From positions 364,891,159 to 364,955,158 of the forward strand of contig CM048744.1 of the NCBI GenBank assembly GCA_026315105.1: a stretch of DNA of 64,000 bases. Direction: 5' to 3'. This document shows, piece after piece, positions 1-11,665 of this stretch. The DNA comes from Locusta migratoria. Taxonomy: Eukaryota; Arthropoda; Insecta; Orthoptera; Acrididae. The notes below the pieces were generated by a model that was not told the origin of the DNA, did no database searches, and worked only from the letters and a program-made list of their open reading frames with translations. A program made the translations under genes and the position numbers. Every line of letters begins with the position of its first letter. The first letter of the stretch is position 1.

Positions 1-656
1 TATCTTTCATGCCCTTCCTCCCTAGTACCTGGTGTCTGTTTTTTTTACAAGTTGAATATAACTCTTCACTTCCCATATTTTACCCCCGATACCTTCAGAG
101 TATGCCAGTCAACATAATCAAAAACTTTCTCCATATCTATAATGTTAAAAATGTAGGTTTGCTTTTCCTTAACCTATGTTCTAAGATAAAATGTAATGTG
201 AGAATTGCTTCCCATGTTTCTATATTTCTCCTAAATCCAAAGTGATCTTCCCCTAGGTCATATTCCACCGGTTTCTCCATTCATTTGTAAATAATTTGTG
301 TTAGTATTTTGCAACCCATGACTTATTAAACTGGTAGTTCTGTAATTTTCACTTTTGTCAGCACTAGCTTTCTTAAAAATCAGAATCATTATATTCTTCT
401 TGAAGTCAGAGGGTATTTCCCCCATCTCATACATCTTGCATACCAGGCTGAACAATTTCTTCATGATTGGCACTCCCAAATATATCAGCAGTTCAGATGG
501 AGTATCGTCTCCAGAGTCCTTGTTTTGGACTCAAATCTTTCAGTGCCCTGTCAAATTATTCTTGCAGTAACATGTTTTCTATCTAAGAATCCTCTACTTC
601 ATCTTCCATTTCTAGAATACTACCTTCAAGTTCATTTCCTTTGTATAAGTCCTCTA

Positions 657-1590
657 TACAGGGTGTTACCAAAAGGTACGGCTAAACTTTCAGGAAACAT
701 TCCTCACACACTAAGAAAGAAAATATGTTATGTGGACATGTGTCCGGAAACGCTTAATTTCCATGTAAGAGCTCATTTTAGTATTTCTCTTTACAGTGTA
801 AATTGAAATAATTTGTGCAGACAATTGTCAAAATACCCAATTGTTTCATTAGTATGTACTGTACTTCCTCGATTCACCATCAGTTGGCCCAATTGTGAAC
901 ATCTGGGCAGGAACTGTTGGTGATGTCTTGATTGGGCCTCATGTTCTTCCACCTACACTCACTGGAGCATGTTATCATGATTTCATATGGGATACTCTAC
1001 CTGTGCTGCTAGAACATGTACCTTTAAAAGTATGACACAACATGTGGTTCATGCACGATGGAGCTCCTGCACATTTCAGTCAACATTTTTGTACGCTTCT
1101 CAACAACAGATTCGGTGACCAATGGATTGCTAGAGGCGGACCAATTCCATGGCCTCCACGCTCTCCTGACCTCAACCCTCTTGACTTTCATTTATGGGGG
1201 CATTTGAAAGCTCTTGTCTACGCAAACCCAGTACCAAATGTAGAGACTCTTCGTGCTCCTATTGTGGACGTCTATGATACAATACGCCATTCTCCAGGGC
1301 TGCATCTACACATCAGGGATTCCATGTGACGGAGGGTGGATGCATGTATCCTCGCTAAAGGAGGACATTTTAAACATTTCCTGTAACAAAGTGTTTGAAG
1401 TCACACTGGTATGTTCTGTTGCTGTGTGTTTCCATTCCATGATTAATGTGATCTGAAGAGAAGTAATAAAATGAGCTCCAACATGGAAATTAAGCGTTTC
1501 AGGACACATGTCCACATAACATATTTTCTTTCTTTGTGTGTGAGGAATGTTTCCTGAAAGTTTGGCAGTACCTTTTTGTAACATCCTGTA
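657..1590 (+). mobile_element. Mariner-like DNA transposon, internally deleted, TA target duplication
   Basis: The left terminus at 659 (CAGGGTGTTACCAAAAGGTA) and the inverted right terminus ending at 1588 (reverse complement CAGGATGTTACAAAAAGGTA) are near-identical. The inverted similarity continues for about 100 bp. TA dinucleotides flank both ends (657-658 and 1589-1590), as expected for the IS630-Tc1-mariner superfamily. The insertion splits the antisense LINE: sequence left of 657 and right of 1590 is continuous when compared with the copy near 60.8 kb. At about 0.93 kb it is shorter than an intact mariner, because the N-terminal half of the transposase is missing. Confidence 0.93.
892..1386 (+). 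pseudogene. Mariner-type transposase fragment (C-terminal half)
   Basis: One frame encodes 'VNIWAGTVGDVLIGP', then 'MWFMHDGAPAHFSQHF', then 'PRSPDLNPLDFHLWGHLKA'. These are the second and third catalytic blocks typical of mariner-family DD(E/D) transposases. The frame ends with 'KGGHFKHFL', like the normal C-terminus. In-frame TGA codons at 1033-1035 and 1327-1329 interrupt it. The first catalytic aspartate block and the DNA-binding domain are absent, so the copy cannot make active enzyme. It lies between the inverted repeats of the 657-1590 element. Confidence 0.9.
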
Positions 1591-1940
1591 TATTCCTTCC
1601 ACCTTTCCCTTCTTTTCTTAGTACTGGTTTTCCATCTGAGCTCTTGATATTCACACAGCTACATTTCTTGCCTCCAAATGTCTCTTATTTTCCTGTAGGC
1701 AGTATCTACCTTTCACCTTGTTATGCATTCTTTTACAGCCTTCGATTTGTCCTCTAACTATTCGTGCTTAGCCAGTCTGCATTTCCTGTCAAACACTTTT
1801 TTTCAGCCATCTGTACTACATTTTACCTGCTTCATTTGCTGCATTTTTATATTTTCTCCTTTCATCAACATACTTCACAACATACCTCACCCACTTCTGT
1901 ACCTTCACAAACACCCCACCTACTAATGCTGTATACCAAC

Positions 1941-3834
1941 CAAAAATAATAAATAGGATATAACATTTTTTTTCTGTTGATTGCTGAAAACTTACACTGA
2001 ATAAGACATAGGCCTACAATAACTCACTAAAAAATTAATACTTAATTTTTATATTAAGAATATTGAGTACAAAAATGTCAACTAATGAACATATTTTGCA
2101 CAGTTTGAGTCACTGATGTCCTTGAGGATGTTAGCACTCATCAAGACAAAATGCAGTGGGACTTACAAATGAACATACTGCAGCCAATTGTTCAAGCAAC
2201 TTTAAATATTTAACAACCACCTCAAATTACATTTATTCACTTCTGAACTGTTTTATCAACAATCTGTTGCAGTGTGAGAGTAACAGAGATATTCAGTCAT
2301 AAAAGAAGTAACATCCCTGTAATGAATCTAATTTTGGTTCTAGTATGAGTAAAGTACATTGCAATAAAACTCATTATTTCTGCCCATGGAAATTAGGCCA
2401 AGTTTCTCCAGAACAACTACTAATATATCATGAAGGCATTTTCAATAAGTAATGACAAACTAGAAAATGGCCAACATGTAGCCTTGTACAAGGCATTTCA
2501 GTTTCTATTACAAGCTTCTTAGTAGAGTGAGTTTTGGTAAGGAGCCCAAGACTGTAACATAAGTGTAACGATCAAAACACTTCCAAATCCCATGCTGCAG
2601 TATGCAAAGGAGGAAGTTGATAAGCTCTGACCTGTTTGTTCTGCAGGAACACTTAGCATAGCCAATGTTTTGCATACTCTTTGTCTTTGGAATGCCTTCT
2701 GAACAACAAATCACTTTTCATCCCCCTCCATAGTCTACTGTGTTGTGTATCTTGAGCAGCACAGACAACCCTTATGTTTGTGAATGTACCAGTTTCTGAC
2801 AGCTGCTGAAGTTGAACAAAAATGGTATTAACTGTAAATTCAATAGGCAAATGTAATAGCACCTTCTTGCTTGCTTGTGTTCGTACTGTGAAGCACAAAA
2901 GTGATACAATTTTCAAATTTATTTTGTAGTGAAATGGTGCATTTCTGGAAATGGGTTTCTTTGGTATAAACACATGTTTGAAACAAAACTGGTGCTCAGA
3001 CTGAAAGTGGCTCAGTAATAAGCCAGAGACCAGAAGCCTAAGAGAGAAAAAGGAACTTGCCATGCAAATCAATGTGCAGAGAAACAGGAAGTCTGAAACA
3101 GTGTAGAGACAGGCATGAGTTTATCACAACAAACAGCAGACACAAACAGCCAACAACAGATTCCACAAATGTGGTGCACAGTACAGGCTGTTAAGGAAAG
3201 GCCAATAATAATTGAACATATGTTACTGGCTCACTTGACTTACTGCCATTTGTGAGAAAACACTTTCAGCAGTGGGTCAGCCATGCCATGTAGCATCTGC
3301 ACCCCCCCCCCCCCCCCCTTTCCAGCATTGGCAGTTTTCTGCATTATTTAACTTCAGTATCCATACCAGCTATTATCAAGCTGTCCAGTGGGTTAGGTTG
3401 GGAGGGGAGGCGGAAGAGATATACTAATGATTCCTTATCAAAATGTTATCAACTAAGTCCCTTCTACCAGTTCTATAAGTATGTAATAGAAACATCCATC
3501 TAGTGTAAGAGATAAAACTGTCTCTGCAGTCTTTTGTGTAACTGATACACTTCACATCATAACATTTATGTCTATGAATTATGGAGTCCACCTAGTAACC
3601 AATAAAAAGGGGAGTTTACTTACTGTTCACTGCTATCTGGTAAATGTGAAAAATTAGGGAGGAGATGCCTATACAAAATGGTGAGACTGTGCATTTATTT
3701 CAATGTGATTTATAAAAAATGCAAGTACTAACAAAACAACCATACAAAACACACTTACGTACACATGTGAAGGACAAAACAAATATTGGTGCATTTTTAT
3801 TTATTTTACGAATCAGATGGTAGTTGTAACAAAC
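1941..3834. other. Intronic sequence without a recognised gene
   Basis: This stretch follows the last recognised SMPD4 exon in the gene's 3' direction. I looked for the next exon and saw none that continues the protein. A C homopolymer of about 17 bases sits at 3302-3318. The longest open frame (minus, 2653-3072) has no motif I recognise. Confidence 0.5.
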
Positions 3835-4026
3835 CTTTGAAATTCCGGGTTCAGAAAAAAGTGGTTTATAGTTTTCAAATTCAGTAAGCTGCTGTTGATG
3901 TTGATGCTGAATGAGGCCTTGCCACTTGTTGGAAATTTTTGGTACAGTTCCTGAACGTTCTGCTGAGGGATCAATTGAATTTTCCAACTCAGAAAGAACT
4001 TGTGACAAACCTGGCTGAGAGAAGAC
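3835..4026 (-). CDS. SMPD4: SMPD4-like internal exon (fourth in transcript order here)
   Basis: This 192-nt exon encodes 64 codons starting 'VFSQPGLSQVLSELE' and ending 'LFSEPGISK'. It joins in phase 0 to the exon at 17262-17568, giving 'RVTK|VFSQPGLSQVL'. That matches human SMPD4 'RVAKVFAQPNLAEMI' at the same place after the conserved tryptophan-rich block. The acceptor is a good minus-strand 'tatattgcag'. The donor 'AAG|gtttgt' is weaker than consensus. SMPD4 is a neutral sphingomyelinase-type membrane protein of the ER and nuclear envelope in vertebrates. The rest of this exon is glutamine-rich and poorly conserved. The next exon was not found and is probably left of the window. Confidence 0.88.
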
Positions 4027-5650
4027 CTGCAATATAGACAACTTTTGAGCTCAAGAACATTGCTGTTCTTACCTTTACCTGCCAAACAACACTGCCAACC
4101 TTGCCCCCCCCCACCCCCAATATAATCATAAAAAATTAATTAATTATAGCCTTATCAAATAAAATAACAACTATTTAAAAAATTTCCAATTTCATTAAAG
4201 AGTAAAACCCTTTTTCCATTAAGTACATTATCTTGCCATGTATTTAGTAATACTTACCTTGAGGAAATTGGAAGCTTAACTTCAACACTGTAACCCACCT
4301 GCCCTATAACTCTGTACAAAAACAAATAATGACAAGAAAATAATGTTATGCTGCAAGGTCACAGTGTTCTCTGTATTCAAACAAATTCAAATATCTCAAA
4401 AGACTGCAATGTTTGTGTGTAATACTTTTAGACAAGTATTCACTTAACACTCACATGCACATCTACAAAAAAAGTATTGCAAGCAGAAACAATTGGGTGA
4501 TGATTCTTGTGATTCTGAAAATGGCACACACATCAATGAATATTTCGATGGGAAAAAATCATGATTGACAAATAGCTTACATTGACCTGAAATGAAAAGC
4601 CAAAACTGTAAAAAGGAACTTATCATTAAATGCCCTCGTGGCCCTCAGTTGCAGGTTGAAACAAGCTGTTTTCATACCACCAGGCCATGGATTTCTCAAA
4701 TACGACTAGAAATGCCTTGCCGCCATGACATAAAGCCCACGAACTATTATAAAAAACAATTAATTTCAGCAGAGGCATCAACAGTACAGAAGTGCCTATG
4801 GAAATGAGAGGGCTATGTTACATGACCGAGCCAACTGTGACAGCATGCAGTGACTACAAGTTCAGACTTCCACCACTGCAAATCTACTAGTACCAAGTAC
4901 TACTCCTTGGACTTTTTGTTTCCCTCCAGTAGGTTGTCTCCTGGCTAGCCCCTGCAATGGTAGCACTACTGTGCTGGAAGACAGCAATATGAGAACAGGT
5001 CAATTCAGTGACCCACACTTCCTTGCTGGTTTTTGTGCTTAAGCAGCAGTCATTCTGAGCAACTGCAAGATCCATCGACAAAATCGGGAATTTTCTACAA
5101 GCAAACAACAGCCTATAATGCCATAAGCAGCATTTGTGAGCAACTGTGACACACTTACTGTAGTACATGCTGTTATGTAAGCTGCTTAAAATCATATTCC
5201 TGGGTGTCCAATAACAGCTCGGAGGCAGTCACTACACTGTTGCCATGTATCGTTCTTGTTACATGATGTGAGGGGATACAGGCACCATGTCTACTGAGAT
5301 GCTACTAGTGTACTCACAGAAGTGTTAATACAATGTTTTGATTTATAATGCTGTTTCTCTAAGCTGCCAATAGTCTGCCCTTTCGGTGGTGACCCAACCT
5401 GGCACAGAAATTGTGCTAAATGCCAAGACCACTTCAAAGCTTCAGATAGTAAGACATATTTCTGAATATGTGAGTAATGGTTCTAAAAGTGAAGATAATG
5501 GTGCCTCCTACAGACAACATTCTATAAGCAGTTCAGATAATACTACCAGGTATCATGCCATAGCAAGACAGCTTCCACACAACTATCTTCCTGCATCCAA
5601 CATAACAAAGAACACAGCTGGAATTACAAGGCATCTATCAGCCATGAGAA
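4027..5650. other. Intronic sequence, no recognised element
   Basis: This is part of the 13.2-kb intron between the exons at 17.3 and 3.8 kb. Short open frames occur on both strands. None shows a known domain, and none is needed to complete the host protein, because the flanking exons join directly. Confidence 0.5.
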
Positions 5651-6286
5651 TCTTAATATATAAAGTAGTATACAAATTTAGTTTTATTCCAATCTTGATG
5701 AAATTTTGCACACATGATCTTCAAATAAAAAGGAAGGTTGCCTTGGTTATAAAGATCACACACAACACAGTTCAGGAGATATGACTTCATAAACAATGAA
5801 ATGCATGAAAAACTGCTGCATCTTGTGACAATATTGCACATTTTCTCCTAAACCACTAGACCAATTTAAACCAAATTTGGTACTCATATTACTTACTATA
5901 AGGTAATGATTCTGTAGGGGGTAAGAACCACCTACGACACATTGTTAGGGATATATGCTGTCATTAACACAGAGGCACAATAAACTGCCAACTTAAATAA
6001 AAGGTTTTAATTTGCTACGTCTGCACTACTAACTCTTTCTGCAAAAAAATTCACTTGCAGTTTCCTAATATTCCACTCTACGCCCACGAAAAATTATATT
6101 GCCTGATGCATTGTCATTGGAGAAATCATGTCATAAGGACTAAGCTATGTAAAAACTAAATTACAGGTTGAGATTCTCTACAAATACAAGTTAAATGAAC
6201 AGAATGGGACAGAAGGGCAAGAAGGAGATGAAGTAACATAAGAATTAAATAAATACATACCTGGGCAATGCCGGATTTTCAGCTAG
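5651..6286 (+). mobile_element. Non-autonomous Helitron-like element
   Basis: The 5' end begins TCTTAATATATAAAG directly after an A. The 3' end is 'CTGGGCAATGCCGG' (short GC hairpin) followed by 'ATTTTCAGCTAG' and then a T. Start TC, a hairpin about 10 bases before a CTAG end, and insertion between A and T without target duplication are the hallmarks of Helitrons. The 636-bp body has no Rep/helicase ORF. It shares phrases such as 'caggagatatgacttcataaacaatga' (in shorter runs) with the fragment near 58.7 kb and with the larger element at 39.1-40.7 kb. Confidence 0.85.
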
Positions 6287-7240
6287 TGACTGACATGAAA
6301 TATTCATTTCAAACAGAAATTTAAACAACAATTGGATATTAAATGATTAAGATGACAATTATTGAAGGAGAGCTAATGATGGATAAATATCAAAAGTGAT
6401 CTGTGTTAATTGTGTCACAGAGACTTTAAGTTTGGAAGTTAATATTGATCTTAAGTAGGGCCTACAGGAAGTTTTGGAAGAAGGAAATAGCCTTGAATAT
6501 AATTCAGGAAACATTTCATAAAATAATCAAGTGGTGCTGTGGGATCTGACAATAAATCTGTTAGGAAGAAAAGTGAGACAATGGCATGTTTGCTGCAGTC
6601 CATGCCATTTGAGAAAAATGGGTAGCCATCGTTCACAAATACATAAAAGTGCAGGTGACACATGATGAAAAAATTGACAGGGTGTAGAAGTTGATATCCC
6701 TCAAATATGGGAACACTGTACTTTAAGTTTTATTGCTTCAAAGTTAAATAAGCAAAGCACATAAAAACGGTCAAACTATGTGGGTGGTGTCTGGTTTCAT
6801 TTGCAAAATAACCAGTTTCAGACTAAATAACTTCTTTGTACTGTCGTATAAGACGACCCCGGATTTTGGGGCCTTTTTTATGATTTAGTCATTGTCTTAT
6901 CTACGGAAATATACGGTACTGTCAAACCTGTTAACAGAGTGTATACCATTGTGAATGCATATGTCCCCATAAATGAAGACAACAGAAAGGACCATGGTGA
7001 GGAAAGGATGGAGAAAAGATGCAGAAATATTGTTGGAAACTACCCAGCACATAACAAAACTAACCAAAATGGCATCACACTGATAGGACCACGTCAATCA
7101 AATAACATGATCCATCCACAGTCTTAAAAAAAAGCTACCTATGAAACATAAAACATGGACCTCCCCAAATCCACACCTAGGTTAATTCCGGCTTGATCAG
7201 TTGCCAATCAAACTGAAATTCCATAAATATGTATAAGAAA
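6287..7240. other. Intronic sequence, no recognised element
   Basis: AT-rich sequence between the Helitron and the Penelope fragment. I see no coding motif, terminal repeats or exon signal in it. Confidence 0.4.
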
Positions 7241-7473
7241 CAGATCGAGTAACTTACCCAAAGCACAGGCTCGTTGATAGAGACAAAAACACAAATCAAA
7301 ACACACACAAACAAATAATCAAGCTTTGACAACCACTGGCCGCTTCATCAGGAAGAGAGGAAGGAAGGAGGGGAAAAAGGGAAGGATGCATGTTTTAAGG
7401 GAGTAGATGAGGAGTCATTCCAATCCCGGGAGTGGAAGGACTTATCTTAGGGGAAAAAAGGAAAGGTAAACAG

Positions 7474-7516
<43 letters not shown>

Positions 7517-7555
7517 CGCGCGCACGCGCAAACATACCAAGGCAGACAACTGACA
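7241..7555 (-). mobile_element. Penelope-like terminal fragment with (AC)n tract
   Basis: The segment carries the same ordered blocks as the ends of the Penelope-like copies at 13.7-13.9, 14.8-15.0 and 16.5-16.7 kb. These are 'cttacccaaagcacaggctcg', a 'gccgcttcatcaggaagag' block, and 'gtcattccaatcccgggag'. An (AC)n run follows at about 7479-7514. In this strand sense it matches the antisense terminal part at 14.77-15.0 kb. It has no coding region, so it is a detached terminal piece. Confidence 0.75.
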
Positions 7556-7666
7556 ACTCCTGCTTCAGATCAAAGAAGACTTTATCAGAAACAACACAAG
7601 GAACTTTTTAAAGACATTTAAACACAAAATAAACAAATGCAGACTGCTGACCCTACACCTGCAAGA

Positions 7667-7667
<1 letters not shown>

Positions 7668-7726
<59 letters not shown>
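7668..7726 (+). repeat. A homopolymer of 59 bases
   Basis: This is an uninterrupted A run inside a LINE coding frame rather than at its 3' tail. Coding similarity to the same ORF continues on both sides. Confidence 0.95.
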
Positions 7727-7729
<3 letters not shown>

Positions 7730-8922
7730 AAAGATTGCTCAAACAAAAGAGATGATTGCAAAATATTGGAATATTATTTCAGAAATTCCTAAACTGTCAA
7801 GTACCCATAGAAAAAATGGGCTTCAGCACTGCAACAACAACATTAACTCTGAACCACCCACCATCAAGGAACTACAGTTATTTCAAATCTCAAAAACTTT
7901 AAGGCCTTGGGAGGAAACCAAATCACAGCCTAACTTTGGAAAAATGTCAACAGCCCTCATCACATCAGCTCCATAAAAAGAGGGTCCACAAAGGACCCCA
8001 ACAACTACAGAGGCATCGCTCTCCTATACATAACTTGCAAAACATTCTCTAAAGTACTACTGAGTAGAGCAGAACCCCAATTAGACCATCAACTTCAAGA
8101 ATACGAAGCAGGTTTTAGTAAAGGAAGATCCTGGCAAAAACAAATTTTAAACCTAAGAACCTTAAAGCCTATCAAACATCAAGAGGAAAATCATGTGTTA
8201 TCACTTTCATTGGAAATTTCTCATCTCTACACTAAAAGAATTAAAACTAGGCAACAAAACCACAAACCTAATCAGAGAAACCCTTAATAACACATACTCC
8301 AAAAGTCAAATTCATGGGAGAACTTGCTGACCGTTTAGAGTTAAAAACTGGTGTATTTCAAGGAGACGGACTCTTCCCATTACTGTTGTTCAATTGCACC
8401 TCAGAAAAAGTTGTCAGACAACAGAGAACAAAGATCCATAATGGAATCCAACAGAAAGGGGGAGGGGGGGGGGAGCATCAAAGCCAACTGCCTAACCTTA
8501 GAAAATGATATGGCTCTACTAGCCAAGACCTGGGAAGTAGTAATAGAAAAAACCATCAAACTACAAAAGCAAGTAGAAAAACTAGGCCTCAAAATTTCCT
8601 TTGAAAAGTCAAAGATAATGACAAACATAAAAAATAACACCAAAGCATATTACAGTAGAACAAAGAAATCAAATATCTTGTATAATTAATCAGTTGAAAT
8701 GCCCTTGAGAAAAAGGCAATGCAATCTCGAAGTGGTATTGAACTGGCATTCCAACTTGCAATGAACACATACATAAAAAAGTTCCTCTTGTAGAATGCAA
8801 AAATAATGCATTATAACATCGCAATCAAACCAGAAGCCCTTTCCATTAGCACAATGGTCCTATTGAAAGGATGGAAATCAAAGAAAGGAAGACATTAAAG
8901 GAATATCCTTGGCCCCAAGGTA

Positions 8923-8990
8923 ACTACATCTACATATATACTCCGCAATCGACCATAAAGGGTGTGGCGGAGGGTACAGTGTACCAATAC
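8923..8990 (-). mobile_element. 3' tail fragment of the CR1-like LINE family seen at 46.1 kb
   Basis: 'actacatctacatatatact' and 'gtgtggcggagggtacagtg' match the start of the antisense LINE at 46051 almost base for base. Only the 3'-terminal region of the element is present. It interrupts the 7.6-9.2 kb LINE. Confidence 0.8.
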
Positions 8991-9242
8991 TAGACTTAAA
9001 AGAACTCCAAATCACAGAAATTATGCTCATTGATAAAACTGCAAAACAAATAAAAAAGACAAGAAAGAGAAATTACACACCAAAGTTAAAACCATATGAA
9101 CTATCCAAATCTCTGAAGAAGAAATGAAAGCAAGATTGGAAAGAATGAAACAATACTGGTCTAATAGAAAGGCAGAAAACATTAAGAAATCATTGAGGTA
9201 ACATACCCCAAAGTCAGATGAAACAAAAGAATAATAATAATA

Positions 9243-9362
9243 AAATTTTGTGTGGCTCAGTGGCTTTCAAACGGATGCCACTTCAGTGACTTGTATGAAC
9301 CTAACCTACCCCAGTTATCCAACCGAGTAAAGGGGACCTAGAGTATAATGTGGAATCTGAAC
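9243..9362. repeat. Fragment of the dispersed repeat seen at 36.2 kb
   Basis: 'ggggacctagagtataatgt' followed by 'ggaatctgaacca' matches 'gggggacctacaatttaatg' plus 'tggattccgaacca' at 36268-36302. Only the non-tRNA part is recognisable. It abuts the Penelope minus copy. Confidence 0.55.
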
Positions 9363-10520
9363 CATGTGTCGTTTATGGCGACTCCTCACATTGTTGAGAG
9401 GTGAAGGCTTCTGGGTTACGGGACTGGAGTAAGTGGTGGTGGACGGGTGCATAGGGCAGGTTTTACAATGGGGGTAGTAACAAGGGTAGGAGCTAGAAGG
9501 TAGGGAAGGTGGTTTGGGGATTTCATAGGGATGGACTAGGAGATTACAGAGGTTAGACAGTCTCGGTGGAGTGGGGAGGATGTCATGTAGGATGGATTTC
9601 ATTTCAGGGCAGGATTTAAGGAAGTCGTATCCTAGCTGGAGAGCCACATTCAGAGTCTGCTCCAGACCCGGAAAGTATCCAGTGACAAGAGGGGCACTTC
9701 TGGGGTTCTGTTGAAGGTTCTGAATTTGGGGGGACGAGGAAGTGACTCTGGCAATTTGCTTCTGTACCAGATCAGGAGGATAGCAGCGGGATGTGAAAGC
9801 TGTTATCAGGTTATTGGTGTATTGGTTCAGGGATTCAGGACTGGAGCAGACTCGTTTGCCACGAAGGGAATGTTTGATGTGGAATGGATGGCAGCTGTCA
9901 TAATACCGGTACTGTTGTTTATTGCTAGGTTTGATGTGGACGGATGTGTGTTGTTGGCCGTTGGACAGATGGAGGTCGACATCGAGGAAAGTGGCATGAG
10001 ATTTGGAATAGTACCAGGTGAATTTGATGGGACCAAAGGAGTTGAGGTTGGAAAGGAAATTCTGGAGTTCTTCTTCACTGTTAGTCCAGATCATGAAGAT
10101 GTCATCAATGAATCTGTTCCAAACTTTGGGTTGACAGGCTTGGGTATCCAGAAAGGCTTCCTCTAAGCATCCCATAAAGAGGTTTGCGTACGAGGGGCCA
10201 TCCTGGTTCCCATGGCAGTTCCCTTTAATTGTTGGAATGTCTGGCCCTCAAAGGTGAAGAAGTTGTGGGTTAGGATGAAGCTGGTTAGGGTATTAAGGAA
10301 AGAGATTTAGGTAGGGAAGTGGGTGGTGGGCATTAAAGGAAATACTCCATCGCAGCGAGGCCCTGGGCATGTGGGATATTTGTATATAAGGAAGTGGCAT
10401 CAATGGTTACAAGGATGGTTTCAGGAGGTAACAGGCTGGGTAAGGATTTCATGTGATCGAGGAAGTGGTTGGTGTCTTTGATGAAGGATGGGAGACTGCA
10501 CATAATGGGTTGAAGGTCAT
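9363..10520 (-). mobile_element. Penelope-like retroelement, antisense arm of head-to-head pair A1
   Basis: Minus-strand frames encode 'LPSFIKDTNHFLDHMKSLPS', 'ETILVTIDATSLYTNIPHAQ' (10333-10539), then 'WNRFIDDIFMIW' and 'TWYYSKSHATFLDVDLHL' (9315-10175). This is the Penelope-type reverse transcriptase with the RFIDDIF catalytic box near 10100. The region between them (10176-10332) is frame-damaged. The C-terminal GIY-YIG endonuclease is missing at the left end. The copy is truncated at its 5' end exactly where an opposite-strand copy starts (about 10520). Penelope elements encode a reverse transcriptase related to telomerase plus a GIY-YIG nuclease. Confidence 0.9.
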
Positions 10521-11665
10521 GACCCCACCGACACCCCACACCCCTACCTTCTACCTACTTACTAAGATTCACAAACCTAATCTTGCAGGCCTGCCGGTTG
10601 TGGCTGGTTACCAAGCCCCCACAGAACGAATCTCTGCCTACATAGACCAACACCTTCAACCCATTATGTGCAGTCTCCTATCCTTCATCAAACACAGCAA
10701 CCACTTCCTCCATCTCCTGAAATCCTTACCCAGCCTGTTACCTCCTGAAACCATCCTTGTAACCATTGATGCCACTTCCTTTGTACACAAATATCCCACA
10801 TGCCCAGGGCCTCCATTATGACAGCTGCCATCCATTCCACATCAAATGTTCCCATCCATACAGCTTAGGTCTTCGTGGCAAACGAGTCTGCTCCAGTCCT
10901 GAATCCCTGAACCAATACACCAATAACCTGATAACAGCTTTCACATCCCGCAGCTATCCTCCTGATCTGGTTCAAAAGCAAATTACCAGAACCACCTCCT
11001 CATCCCCCCAAATCCGGAACCTTCCACCGAAGAACCCCAGAAGTGCCCCTTTTGTCACTGGATACTTTCCGGGACTGGAGCGGACTCTGAATGTGGCTCT
11101 CCAGCAGGGATATGACTTCCTTAAACCCTGCCCTGAAATGAGATCCATCCTTAATGACATCCTTCCCATTCCACCAAAAGTGTCTTTCTGCCGCCCACCT
11201 AACCTTCATAACCTCCTAGTCCATCCTTATGAAATCTCCAAACCACCTTCCCTACCCTCTGGCTCCTACCCATGCAACCGCCCCCATTATAAAACCTGCC
11301 CTATGCACCCTTCCACCACCACTTACTCCAGTCCAGTAACCCGGAAGGTGTACACGATCAAGGGCAGAGCCACTTGTGATAGCACCCACGTGATTTTCTA
11401 ACTGACATGCCTGCACTGTGAAGCATTCTATGTGGGAATGACCAGCAACAAACTGTCCATTCGCATGAACGGTCACGGGCAGACAGTGTTTGTTGGTAAT
11501 GAAGATCACCCTGTGGCTAAACATGCCTTGGTGCACGGCCAGCACATCTTGGTGCAGTGTTACACCGTCCGGGTTATCTGAATACTTCCCACCGACACCA
11601 ACCTTTCAGAACTCCAGAGATGGGAACTTGCCCTTCAGCTTATTCTCTCCTCCCGTTGCCCACCT

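Larger units (their letters stand above)
1..1940 (-). mobile_element. Non-LTR retrotransposon (LINE) relic, antisense, split by a mariner-like insertion
   Basis: Read on the minus strand, both flanks of the 657-1590 insertion match the sense LINE at 60.4-61.8 kb in the same order. At 258-479 the translation gives a reverse transcriptase stretch with 'IPSDFKKNIMILIFKK' and 'SENYRTTSLIS', matching 'VPSDFKKNVIIPIPKK' and 'SENYRTISLIS' in the other copy. Minus-strand sequence below 240 matches the following 'EKAFDNVDW' block, and 1600-1930 matches the upstream ORF region. Many stops and frameshifts show it is dead. The 3' part runs off the left edge. The clade is uncertain; an RTE-like element is my best guess. 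Confidence 0.8.
7556..9195 (+). mobile_element. LINE relic with reverse transcriptase pieces (distinct from the 60-kb family)
   Basis: Frameshifted translation gives 'GSTKDPNNYRGIALL', 'EAGFSKGRSWQKQILNLRTL', a 'GVFQGDGLFPLLLFN' block and 'LENDMALLAKTWEVVIEKT'. These are in the order of LINE reverse transcriptase motifs. The catalytic FADD-type box reads 'ENDM', a substitution that would abolish activity. Upstream, 'FIRNNTRNFFKTFKHK' leads into a long A run (7668-7726) and then 'KIAQTKEMIAKYWNI', so the A run lies inside the original frame. A further insertion of CR1-type tail occurs near 8925. Clade is uncertain. Confidence 0.75.

Noticed and set aside
2653..3072. 139-codon minus-strand open frame with an acceptor-like 'gcttcacag' upstream
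   Set aside because: Its translation does not continue SMPD4 and shows no motif of any family I know; length is compatible with chance in AT-rich DNA.
4444..4626. Minus-strand frame preceded by 'cttttcatttcag' and followed by 'gtgagt', looking like an exon
   Set aside because: The SMPD4 exons on either side join directly in phase and in protein alignment, so no exon is needed here; the peptide is unlike the family.
5386..5784. 132-codon plus-strand open frame
   Set aside because: Its 3' part runs into the Helitron at 5651, and the 5' part has no domain; probably chance.
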